From: Gemmatimonadota bacterium
GTDB taxonomy: Bacteria > Gemmatimonadota > Gemmatimonadetes > Palauibacterales > Palauibacteraceae
Direction of reading: 5' to 3'
DNA length: 13,785 nt
Assembly: GCA_013042495.1 (NCBI GenBank)
Contig: JABDQB010000329.1
Coordinates: 1 to 13,785, forward strand
A program made the position numbers and the translations under genes. Shown here one piece after another: positions 1 to 6,730 of this stretch (its first letter is position 1; each line of letters opens with the position of its first letter). The notes under the pieces were generated by a model. The model was not told the DNA's origin, made no database searches, and was given only the letters and a program-made list of their open reading frames with translations.

Positions 1-1063
1 CGGTCTCCTCCGCGGATACCTCTGCTTCCTGTTCGACTCCCTCTTCCTCGGTGGGAATCCGTTCATACTGTGACGGGTCCATCAGGGTCAGAGCGATGAT
101 GGGTATCGCCAGCACCTCGGGCCGGACTGCCGTGATCACATCGGCCGTGGCCGACAGGTCCGTTCGAAGGTCCACGCCCGGATTCTCGAGGGTGATCCGC
201 ACCTCGAAGTCGATAGCCTGCTCCGAACTGCTCTGGAGCTGGTTGCGCGGCCTGATCGAGCTGTTGCCGATCTTGGTGACCCGTCCAACGAAATCCTGTC
301 CCCGGAAAGCATCGATGGTCACGACCGTCGAGTCGCCGATCGTGATCTCGGGGACATCCGTCTCATCTACCTCGATGACCGCTTCCATGACCGACAGGTC
401 GGCGATCGTCAGAAGCAGGCTGCCCGGGTTGTTCATCGTGCCGACGACAGCCGTCTCCCCACGCTCGACGTTGAGCCGCGTGACCCGGCCGCTCATCGGC
501 GCTTCGATCACGGTCTTGGCCAGGTTGTCCCGAGCCTCGCGCACGCTCGCCCGGGCCATGTTCACCCCGTGCCGCGAAGACTCATACAGGGCCTGCTGGA
601 CCTCGGCCTGCGTCCTCGTCTGCTCGAACTCCGTCTCCGTGAGCATCCCCTCCGCCGCCTCCTTCAGCTGCCGGATCCGGTCCCAGTCACGCTTCGCCTG
701 TTCGTAGCTTCCTCGGGCCTGCGCTTCCCGGGCCTGCGCGTCCGAGAGGGCCGCCTCGGCGCGATCCACCGCGGCCTCGAAGCGGGCCGGATCGATCACC
801 AGAATGAGCTGGCCCGCCTCGACGTCATCGCCTTCTTCGACCGTGAGCTGGACGATTCGCCCGCTCACGTCGGCGCTGATGTCGATGGACGTCTTGGGTT
901 CGATGTGGCCAGTGGCCGTAACACGGGCAACCAGATCCTGCCGGCCTACGTCCTCGACCCGAACCGCGACCCCGTCGCCCTCCCCTCCGCCCAGCGTTGC
1001 AATCACTACCGCCACGACTACGAGACCCACGGCCCCGATCGCGATCTTGCGTTTACGAGACAT
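1..1063 (-). CDS. HlyD/MacA-family efflux periplasmic adaptor subunit (partial, C-terminus off window)
   Basis: Periplasmic adaptor (membrane fusion) protein that would join an inner-membrane ABC or RND exporter to an outer-membrane channel. The 354 visible codons show a basic N-terminus (MSRKRK) and one transmembrane or signal segment at about residues 7-23. A first barrel/lipoyl half follows (TATGHIEPKTSIDISADVSG, then EEGDDVEAGQLI, about 50-90). Next come a long Ala/Glu/Arg-rich alpha-hairpin (about 92-185) and the second lipoyl half (IEAPMSGRVTRLNVERGE). A beta-barrel segment carries DETDVPEI. The visible end is very acidic (TEEEGVEQEAEVSAEET), a likely loop before the membrane-proximal domain. 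The ATG start has AAGGA seven bases upstream. The gene continues past base 1, so the C-terminal domain and the partner transporter genes are not visible. The family call is firm; the substrate and the ABC-versus-RND partner are unknown. Confidence 0.9.
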   Translation of the reverse strand, partial: MSRKRKIAIGAVGLVVVAVVIATLGGGEGDGVAVRVEDVGRQDLVARVTATGHIEPKTSIDISADVSGRIVQLTVEEGDDVEAGQLILVIDPARFEAAVDRAEAALSDAQAREAQARGSYEQAKRDWDRIRQLKEAAEGMLTETEFEQTRTQAEVQQALYESSRHGVNMARASVREARDNLAKTVIEAPMSGRVTRLNVERGETAVVGTMNNPGSLLLTIADLSVMEAVIEVDETDVPEITIGDSTVVTIDAFRGQDFVGRVTKIGNSSIRPRNQLQSSSEQAIDFEVRITLENPGVDLRTDLSATADVITAVRPEVLAIPIIALTLMDPSQYERIPTEEEGVEQEAEVSAEET

Positions 1064-1070
1064 ATGTCTA

Positions 1071-1075
1071 TCCTT
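1071..1075 (-). promoter_or_regulatory. Ribosome binding site for the efflux adaptor
   Basis: AAGGA on the minus strand lies seven bases before the ATG at 1063. It supports that start over any downstream methionine. Confidence 0.6.
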
Positions 1076-1201
1076 GACAACTAATTAGCGGAGTCTGCCC
1101 GGATCCACTCTACATACGTTGCGAACCGGCCGTCGGTTTCACCCTCTGGCCCGCACTTGGAACACCCGAAACATCGGGATTGTTGCCCACGCCCCCATGA
1201 C

Positions 1202-1918
1202 TCAGGGGCGCGCAACCCGCGTCGCTAGCCATCCGCGTTCGGGGATGGCCACCTGCAGCACTCGGCCGTCTTCACTCGACACCCAGAGGACGGTCTCTTC
1301 GCCCCCGATGCTCAGCGCGTAACGGGTGGAGGAGATCCGTTCGTCCTCGAGCGTAAGCGTATCTCTCGAGAATGCCCGCACCCGCAACGGACGGGTACGG
1401 CCCGTGGAGGGAACCAGCACGTTCAGTTGTGCGGACCGCGGATCGTCCGACTCGCGAAGTCTGCGAGCCAGAATGTAGTAGTGATGAGCGATCTCCCGCT
1501 CCAGGATAAGCAGATCACGGGCCAGGAACTCGGTGAATCGCTCTCCCTCGTCATCCGTGGTCGTGACACGGAGCCGGCTGCCCGTCCGATTCACGACGAC
1601 ATGCAGGGGAGGTCCTTCCCGGGTATGAAGCTCGTATCTGAGGGGTCTGCCGACCCCGTCCAACCTCACGCCCACTTCGAGCGCCCGGAGCGCGTCCGGT
1701 CCACCTTCACGCGTCACGCGGCCAACGGCCACAACGTCTTCGCCGCGCATTCGCAAGGCGAACGTCTCGGTTCCCGCGAAGCTGCCGCGCAAGGTATGCT
1801 CGAACGTCCCGCTGTCCAGTTGGCCGGTCTGTTGCGGCGCTGCGGGCGATGCCGTGACGAACGCCAGGATCGCCCATAGGCCAGCGGCCCGAAGCCTGTG
1901 TCCCATTCCGTTAAGCAT
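1202..1918 (-). CDS. Secreted protein of unknown function (about 234-238 aa)
   Basis: I do not recognise this gene as a named family. From the ATG at 1906 the protein begins MGHRLRAAGL and continues with a hydrophobic stretch ending ASPAAPQQ, a plausible Sec signal peptide with cleavage near the Ala-Ala. The mature part is rich in beta-strand-like alternation, with many Thr/Arg/Glu/Val residues and no cysteines. It has no obvious catalytic motif, so a soluble periplasmic beta-rich or lipid/polymer-binding protein is possible. The start is ambiguous. ATG 1918 overlaps the end of the creatininase gene, ATG 1906 begins four bases after its stop, and ATG 1942 lies further inside that gene. None has a good ribosome binding site, which suggests translational coupling. 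Position points to one operon with the permease and the hydrolase upstream. It resembles periplasmic DUF3108-type proteins only in general style. Confidence 0.75.
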   Translation of the reverse strand: MLNGMGHRLRAAGLWAILAFVTASPAAPQQTGQLDSGTFEHTLRGSFAGTETFALRMRGEDVVAVGRVTREGGPDALRALEVGVRLDGVGRPLRYELHTREGPPLHVVVNRTGSRLRVTTTDDEGERFTEFLARDLLILEREIAHHYYILARRLRESDDPRSAQLNVLVPSTGRTRPLRVRAFSRDTLTLEDERISSTRYALSIGGEETVLWVSSEDGRVLQVAIPERGWLATRVARP

Positions 1919-2627
1919 CCAGGCGCCTCGAAATGTAGTCAACGAGATAATCGCAAATCCGCCTTCCCGTCTCTCTGGTGGCCAGACTGGGCCGGCCCAC
2001 CACCCCGGGCGATCCGCGCGAAGGGACTGGTTCGTCCTTCACGGCCTGCCGCCCGTCGCTGCCGATTTCGTCGGCCACCAGGTCTTTCCTGACCAATTCA
2101 GGGGCCAGGTGGAGCATTATCGCCGTGTCCATCTCACCGGCGTGCTCCGCCCCGTGCCCGCCGCGCAGGAAGGCCGCCAGATCGATCGCGTGAATGTCCA
2201 CGGCCCGCACCCGGACGAAGTCCGCTACCACCGCTGCCATCGCCTGGATATGAGGTCCGTACCCGTGGGCCGTGATCAGAATGATCTCCTCCAGGCCCTG
2301 TCTCTCCCACGAGTCCACCAACTCGTTGAGTACCCGGTGAAGGGTTTTTCGCTCCAGGGAAGCAGTGCCGGCATAAGATTGTTCAATATCCGAACTCACT
2401 CCGTACGATAGCGTCGGGGCCACGAGGATCCCGGTCTTTTCGGACACGGCCTCGGCAAGCCGCTCGACCACGAACGTGTCGCCTCCAAGCGGAAGGTGTG
2501 GTCCGTGCTGAAGGCACGTTCCGATCGGCAGCAGGAGGCGGGGATCGCGTCGGAACCAGGCCGCGGCCTCCGGCCACGTCAGGCGATCCAGGCGCGCGGC
2601 CAACGGGGCGTTCTTGATCTGTGGCAT
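1911..2627 (-). CDS. Creatininase-family amidohydrolase with altered metal-site motif
   Basis: Member of the creatininase/MftE/FAPy-deformylase fold, metal-dependent enzymes that hydrolyse cyclic or linear amides. At 238 aa it has the usual family length. The metal-binding signature is recognisable: PIGTCLQHGPHLPLGGD (residues 34-50, His41 and Asp50), TAHGYG (119-124, His121) and EHAGEMDT (161-168, His162 and Glu165). Characterised relatives have Glu in an EQHGPHLP motif; here that position is Leu39 (CLQHG), so one expected first-shell metal ligand is missing, and the usual NGHGGN is AHGYGP. The ATG lies five bases after the permease stop and lacks a clear Shine-Dalgarno, consistent with coupled translation. 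Pairing with a DMT permease suggests uptake or export of a small amide or lactam-like compound, which is inference. Substrate unknown; specific creatininase activity should not be assumed. Confidence 0.85.
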   Translation of the reverse strand: MPQIKNAPLAARLDRLTWPEAAAWFRRDPRLLLPIGTCLQHGPHLPLGGDTFVVERLAEAVSEKTGILVAPTLSYGVSSDIEQSYAGTASLERKTLHRVLNELVDSWERQGLEEIILITAHGYGPHIQAMAAVVADFVRVRAVDIHAIDLAAFLRGGHGAEHAGEMDTAIMLHLAPELVRKDLVADEIGSDGRQAVKDEPVPSRGSPGVVGRPSLATRETGRRICDYLVDYISRRLDA

Positions 2628-2632
2628 AGGGG

Positions 2633-3628
2633 CTAATGTAAGCGCTCGCGCCGGCTGGGAAACTCCTGGTCAGGACCCGGCGACCCGCTGGCTCGGGCTT
2701 CGATCCAGTAGCCCATGGCGACGCTGGCCACGACCAGCGTCAGTCCCATCCACCCGCGACCAGACAATGCCTGGCCGAACAGAACCAGGGCAAGGATGGT
2801 CGCGATCACGGGCTCGATCGTGGCAGCCACGGCGGCCGGGGCCGCCTCTACCCGCTTGAGGGCGCCGAAGAACAAGAGATTGGCTCCGACGACCGCGCCC
2901 AGAGATAGCAAACCGACGTATATCCACCCGCTGAGGCTGTCCGGAGGGGCCGGCGGTCGGCCGATAGCCGGCAGGAAGAGGCCGAGAAGCAAAGTCCCGC
3001 CGGCCAATTCGAGGAAGAGGACCCGAGAAGAGCCGTAACGGGGGACCGCCCACCGGGCGAGCAGCGTTGTCCCGGCGTACGCGAAGGCCGCGAGCAGGCC
3101 GCCCGTCACACCCGCGACGAGGCCGGCGCGGCGAGAGGCGAATAGGGTGTCGACACCCTCACCGCCTCGCACTGTGAGGTACACACCGACGAGAACCAGA
3201 AATGCGAGAGCGATCCGGGCGGGCGTCAGTCGCTCGCCGAGCAGCAGGTGGCCGAGAACGGCCACGATCAGTGGCGCGGTGTACAGGAGGGTGGCCGCGC
3301 CGGCCACGCCTGCTCCCGCGATGGCATACTGATACGCGACCTCGAACAGAGCCACCAGCGCGCCGCCACCCAACCCGACCGCCAATAGGCCGACACGGTC
3401 CACTCGGAGGAGATCGCGGCGCACCATGCCGACGGCGAGGAGCCCCGCCGTCGCGATGGCTACGCGCCAGAAGCCGACTCCGGTCAGCGCCGCGCCCTCC
3501 GCATAAAGAGCGGTGCTGAGTGGGCCTGTAGTTCCCCAGAGCGCTCCGGCCCCTATCGCTGCCGCATAGCCGAGCAGCCGCGCGCGGCGCGCGGTCGCGC
3601 CGGGAGCTCCACTGTGGCCTGATTCCAT
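2633..3628 (-). CDS. EamA/DMT-superfamily transporter (ten-helix permease)
   Basis: Inner-membrane drug/metabolite transporter of 331 aa, a typical length for the ten-helix EamA type. After a short cytoplasmic N-terminus (MESGHSGAPGATARR) come two homologous five-helix halves. The first runs from about 18 to 150 and includes GALWGTTGPLS and the helix end GAATLLYTAPLIVAVLGHLLLGE. The second runs from about 165 to 320 and includes AFAYAGTTLLARW and the matching APAAVAATIEPVIATILALV segment. The paired TAP and IEP helices are hallmarks of the family. Substrates range from amino acids to nucleobases and cannot be read from sequence. The ATG at 3628 has GGAG five bases upstream and a TATACT -10-like element about 38 bases upstream. 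The reading frame stays open far upstream, antisense to the next genes, but all recognisable protein starts here. First gene of the minus-strand operon. Confidence 0.9.
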   Translation of the reverse strand: MESGHSGAPGATARRARLLGYAAAIGAGALWGTTGPLSTALYAEGAALTGVGFWRVAIATAGLLAVGMVRRDLLRVDRVGLLAVGLGGGALVALFEVAYQYAIAGAGVAGAATLLYTAPLIVAVLGHLLLGERLTPARIALAFLVLVGVYLTVRGGEGVDTLFASRRAGLVAGVTGGLLAAFAYAGTTLLARWAVPRYGSSRVLFLELAGGTLLLGLFLPAIGRPPAPPDSLSGWIYVGLLSLGAVVGANLLFFGALKRVEAAPAAVAATIEPVIATILALVLFGQALSGRGWMGLTLVVASVAMGYWIEARASGSPGPDQEFPSRRERLH

Positions 3629-3665
3629 GTCCGCTCCGTCTCGGGGCCTGTCGGTGCTCGCGCCG

Positions 3666-3695
3666 AGTATAGGCCCGCCGTTCGGCGTGGCACCA
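3666..3695 (-). promoter_or_regulatory. Candidate promoter for the permease operon
   Basis: On the minus strand TATACT (3666-3671) closely matches a sigma-70 -10 element. With an 18-base spacer the -35 hexamer would be TGGTGC (3690-3695), a weak match. Transcription would start near 3659 and give a leader of about 30 bases. The divergent nitroreductase gene must be served by a separate promoter in the same 153-base intergenic gap; I see no convincing one. Confidence 0.35.
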
Positions 3696-3770
3696 GCCGG
3701 ATTGCCCACCGATGAATCAGGTGAAACGTTGTGACATGGAGTCTCCCCGTATGGTCGACGGCCCGTTCCC

Positions 3771-3775
3771 GGAGG
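3771..3775 (+). promoter_or_regulatory. Ribosome binding site deciding the nitroreductase start
   Basis: GGAGG followed by six bases and ATG at 3782. It favours this start over the in-frame ATG-like codon 51 bases upstream. Confidence 0.6.
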
Positions 3776-3781
3776 AACGAG

Positions 3782-4447
3782 ATGACAGAAGACCGCTTCG
3801 ATCCGTTGGAGTGGCACGCCTTGCCCGACGAAGAAATGGAGCGCCGCGCCCGCGCCTTCCGGACGGAAGCGGCCAGGAGGCGCACCGTTCGTCATTTCTC
3901 GGACCGGCCGGTACCGAGGTCGATTATCGAGGACTGTATCCTGGCGGCGGGAAGCGCCCCCAGCGGTGCGCACCGGCAGCCATGGCGCTTCGTGGCCGTG
4001 TCGGATCCTCAGACCAAGCGACGGATAAGAATTGCGGCCGAGGGGGAGGAAGAGGAGTTCTACGAGCACCGGGCGCCCGCCGATTGGCTGGAGGCCCTGG
4101 CCCCGCTCGGAACGGACGCCGCCAAACCGTTTCTCGAAGTCGCTCCCTGGCTGATCGTGGTGTTCGCTGAGAGCTACGGCGAAAGCGACTCGGGCGAACG
4201 TGTCAAGAACTACTACGTGCAGGAGTCCGTCGGGATCGCCACCGGGATGCTGATCGCGGCTGCCCATTCCGCGGGCCTGGCGACGCTTACCCACACACCG
4301 AGCCCGATGCGCTTCCTGGGCACCCTGCTTGGTCGCCCCGATCGGGAACGCGCGTTTCTCATCCTGGTCTTGGGCCACCCGGCGGAAGGAGCTGTCGTAC
4401 CGTCCCTGGTCCGAAAGCGGCTGGAGGATATCGCGACGTTCATCTGA
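3782..4447 (+). CDS. Nitroreductase-family flavoprotein, iodotyrosine deiodinase-like
   Basis: FMN-dependent reductase of 221 aa in the nitroreductase fold. The FMN-phosphate motif RRRTVRHFS (residues 32-40), SAPSGAHRQPW (58-68) and a late TLTHTPSP segment match the iodotyrosine deiodinase (IYD) branch. The active-site lid carries Glu90, Tyr94 and Lys115 with the same spacing (4 and 21) as the human IYD triad E157/Y161/K182, which binds the zwitterion of halotyrosine. The family removes iodide, bromide or chloride from halotyrosines reductively; bacterial homologues exist. A soluble cytosolic dimer is expected, as active sites in this fold form across the dimer interface. No signal or membrane segment is visible, unlike the anchored vertebrate enzyme. 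The gene ends 69 bases before yifB on the same strand. Subfamily assignment is good; the true physiological substrate is inference. Confidence 0.88.
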   Translation: MTEDRFDPLEWHALPDEEMERRARAFRTEAARRRTVRHFSDRPVPRSIIEDCILAAGSAPSGAHRQPWRFVAVSDPQTKRRIRIAAEGEEEEFYEHRAPADWLEALAPLGTDAAKPFLEVAPWLIVVFAESYGESDSGERVKNYYVQESVGIATGMLIAAAHSAGLATLTHTPSPMRFLGTLLGRPDRERAFLILVLGHPAEGAVVPSLVRKRLEDIATFI

Positions 4448-4516
4448 CGGCGAGCCGCCGAGGGCGACCCATGCTGCGGTGAGAGCCTGTTGAATTCGCC
4501 GGCCATTGTGGTGGGT

Positions 4517-6040
4517 ATGGTTCAAACGGCGTTCAGCGCTGCCCTTTCGGGCCTCGAGGCGATCCCGGTGCGCGTGGAGGTAGCGATCCGGCGGGGTACC
4601 CCGATGATCGGCATCGTGGGCCTCGCACCTGCGGCCGCAAGGGAGTGCCGGGAGAGGTTCCGGTCCGCGGCCGCACAGCTTGGTTTGCGGGTCCCCGGAC
4701 TTCGAATCACGGTGAACCTGTCCCCCGCTGACCTTCGGAAGGACGGCGCCGCGTTCGATCTCCCGGTGGCGGTGGCGGTCCTCGCCGGCGCTGGCCACGT
4801 GCCAGGGGAACAGGTCAGTCGCTGGGGGTTCGCGGGAGAGCTGGGACTCGACGGCACCCTGCGGCCGGTGCGGGGTTCGCTGCCGATTGCCCTCCGTCTC
4901 AGCCGGTTGGAAGGTCTGGACGGTCTGATCGTGCCCGAGGCCAACCTGGCGGAGACTCGAGCGGCCAGCGGACTCAGGGTCCTGGGTGCCGGCACCCTGG
5001 AACAGGTTCTGGGCTTCCTTCGGGGCGGGACCGGGCTGCCGTCGTCTCAGGATGCGATCCGTCCTTCCGCCTCCACCGCGTGTCGCTCGCACGACTTCGC
5101 GGACGTCTCCGGCCAGCGGACGGCCAAGCGCGCCCTCGAAATCGCGGCCGCCGGCGGGCACAACATTCTCCTGAGGGGAGCGCCGGGCGTCGGAAAGACG
5201 ATGCTGGCGCGCGCTCTGCCTTCCATCCTGCCGGTCCTAACGCGTCGGGAGGCGCTGGAGGCCACCGCGGTGCACAGTGTGGCGGGGCGGCTGCCAACTG
5301 GAGCCGGATTGCTCGAAGACCGACCGTTCCGAGCACCACACCACACGGTTACCCGGATCGGCCTCGTGGGGGGTGGAGCCCCGGTGCGCCCCGGCGAGAT
5401 CTCGCTGGCCCACCACGGGGTCCTGTTCCTGGACGAGATCACCGAGTTCCGTGCCTCGACGTTGGACGCTCTCAGGCAACCGCTGGAAGAAGGGGTCGTG
5501 TCGATCACACGAGCCGGAACGCACGTACGCTATCCGGCTCGCTTTCTGCTGGCTGCCGCGATGAATCCCTGTGAATGCGGACGCCTGGTCGAGACGGATC
5601 GGAGCTGTACATGCGATCCATCCAGTATCCGCCGTCATTCCCGCCGGCTCAGCGCCCCACTGCTGGACAGGGTCGACATCTTCGTGGACGTTCCGGCGGT
5701 CGACTGGAGAGCGCTTCGAGCCGGTCCCGGTCAACCCGAGAGCCCGGCTATGCGTGACCGGGTCCAGAAAGCTCGAGCCAGGGCAGCTCGTCGATTTCGA
5801 AGCGCCAGCTTTCTAAACGCGCACCTGTCTCCCAGGGAAATCCGCGACCACTGTTCACTCCAGGAAGACGCGGACAACCTCCTCCAGCGGGGCTCGTCCG
5901 CGTTCGGATTCAGCGCCAGGGCCTGTCACCGGATTCTGCGTGTCTCCCGTACGATCGCCGACCTGGACTCGTCCGCCGGCATTCAGCCGGCGCACGTAGC
6001 CGAGGCCCTCCAATATCGGGACGTGCACCGGATGCCCTGA
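4517..6040 (+). CDS. yifB: YifB/ComM-family Mg-chelatase-like AAA+ ATPase
   Basis: 507 aa, close to the usual length of about 506. An N-terminal ChlI/Lon-like domain (about 5-165) opens with SAALSGLEAIPVRVEV and includes RITVNLSPADLRKDG. A magnesium-chelatase-type AAA+ domain follows, with Walker A GAPGVGKT (221-228), Walker B VLFLDE (302-307) and a likely zinc cluster: MNPCECG (Cys352, Cys354) with Cys364 and Cys366. Then come SAPLLDRVD and the helical Mg_chelatase_C domain (about 400-507). ComM, the characterised relative, is a hexameric branch-migration helicase that extends recombination during natural transformation; many hosts keep the gene without known competence. I chose ATG 4517 because MVQTAFSAALSG aligns with the family's N-terminus. 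An in-frame TTG at 4490 would add nine residues, and neither start has a strong ribosome binding site. No dprA or other competence gene is visible. Confidence 0.93.
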   Translation: MVQTAFSAALSGLEAIPVRVEVAIRRGTPMIGIVGLAPAAARECRERFRSAAAQLGLRVPGLRITVNLSPADLRKDGAAFDLPVAVAVLAGAGHVPGEQVSRWGFAGELGLDGTLRPVRGSLPIALRLSRLEGLDGLIVPEANLAETRAASGLRVLGAGTLEQVLGFLRGGTGLPSSQDAIRPSASTACRSHDFADVSGQRTAKRALEIAAAGGHNILLRGAPGVGKTMLARALPSILPVLTRREALEATAVHSVAGRLPTGAGLLEDRPFRAPHHTVTRIGLVGGGAPVRPGEISLAHHGVLFLDEITEFRASTLDALRQPLEEGVVSITRAGTHVRYPARFLLAAAMNPCECGRLVETDRSCTCDPSSIRRHSRRLSAPLLDRVDIFVDVPAVDWRALRAGPGQPESPAMRDRVQKARARAARRFRSASFLNAHLSPREIRDHCSLQEDADNLLQRGSSAFGFSARACHRILRVSRTIADLDSSAGIQPAHVAEALQYRDVHRMP

Positions 6041-6082
6041 TTCTCGCTGGGGAGGCTCATGGAGACGGCCGGACGGCCCCGG

Positions 6083-6730
6083 TCAGGCGTGCGGCGGACC
6101 GGTCGGTGGCAGAACCGGTGATTCCGGGGCCGGGAGTCCCGGTGCCAGGCCGGGCGGAGGCTGCTCTCTGCCCAGGGCCAAGAAATTCCTGAGCAGCGCG
6201 TGCCCGTGTTCCGTGAGCACCGCTTCCGGGTGAAACTGAACGCCCCACACCGGCGACGTGCGGTGTCGAAGTCCCATGAGCACATGTCCGGAGGTCCAGG
6301 CGGTGGGCACGAGCGCGGCCGGGAGGGTGCTCGGGTCGACGACCAGGGAATGGTAGCGAGTAACGGTGAGCGGCGAAGGAATTCCTGCGAAGAGGTCCTT
6401 TGATTCGTGCTCGACGCGCGAGATCTTTCCATGCACCGGGTCGGCCCGGATGATCTTCGCTCCGAAGGCGGCTCCGACGCACTGGTGCCCCAGACACACA
6501 CCGAGGAGGGGCGTGCTGGTTGCGCAGGCGCGGACCAGCTCCACGGAAATCCCGGCCTCCTCCGGAGTGCAGGGCCCCGGCGACAGGACGATGTGAGTGG
6601 GCTCCAGGCCCAGAAGCGAGGGCACATCCGTCGCGTCGTTGCGGATGACCACTACCCGCTCGCCCAGCTGCTCCAGGTACCGGGCCAGGTTGTGCCCGAA
6701 CGAGTCGTAGTTGTCGAGGAGGACGATCAT
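6083..6730 (-). CDS. pabA: Aminodeoxychorismate/anthranilate synthase glutamine amidotransferase component (PabA)
   Basis: Class I glutamine amidotransferase of 215 aa that hydrolyses glutamine and passes ammonia to the chorismate-converting partner. The catalytic triad is visible: Cys79 in PLLGVCLGHQ, and His167 and Glu169 in GVQFHPEAVLTEHG. The N-terminus MIVLLDNYDSFGHNL and the oxyanion segment LSPGPCTPEEAG (49-60) are typical. Its ATG overlaps the pabB stop as ATGA, so the two are translationally coupled. Because PabB carries the PIKGT motif, folate p-aminobenzoate synthesis is the primary role; such subunits may also serve TrpE. The last 25 or so residues form a proline-rich tail (PPPGLAPGLPAPESP) beyond the usual domain end near Leu-Ala-Leu-Gly. 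The gene is last in its operon and converges on yifB with a 42-base gap that shows no clear terminator. Confidence 0.92.
   Translation of the reverse strand: MIVLLDNYDSFGHNLARYLEQLGERVVVIRNDATDVPSLLGLEPTHIVLSPGPCTPEEAGISVELVRACATSTPLLGVCLGHQCVGAAFGAKIIRADPVHGKISRVEHESKDLFAGIPSPLTVTRYHSLVVDPSTLPAALVPTAWTSGHVLMGLRHRTSPVWGVQFHPEAVLTEHGHALLRNFLALGREQPPPGLAPGLPAPESPVLPPTGPPHA

Noticed and set aside
51..1088. Plus-strand open frames across the left end.
   Set aside because: They are antisense to the HlyD-family gene, which has coherent domains, a ribosome binding site and a proper start.
1081..1088. CTAATTAG palindrome upstream of the efflux adaptor as an operator.
   Set aside because: Eight bases alone are too short to claim a binding site, and no second copy is nearby.
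1165..1178. Small hairpin CCCGA-AACA-TCGGG in the gap between the secreted protein gene and the efflux adaptor, as a terminator.
   Set aside because: Only a five-base-pair stem, followed on the minus strand by TGTTCC and no T-tract; too weak to call.
3629..5161. The permease reading frame stays open upstream for about 1.5 kb, giving a nominal 842-residue protein on the minus strand.
   Set aside because: The extra part is antisense to the IYD-like gene and yifB, has Arg/Pro/Gly-rich low-complexity content with no recognisable domain, and the permease has a good start with a Shine-Dalgarno at 3628. Open antisense frames are common in GC-rich coding DNA.
6041..6082. ACGGCC repeats between the convergent yifB and pabA as a bidirectional terminator.
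   Set aside because: The stem is only four base pairs and no T-run follows on either strand.
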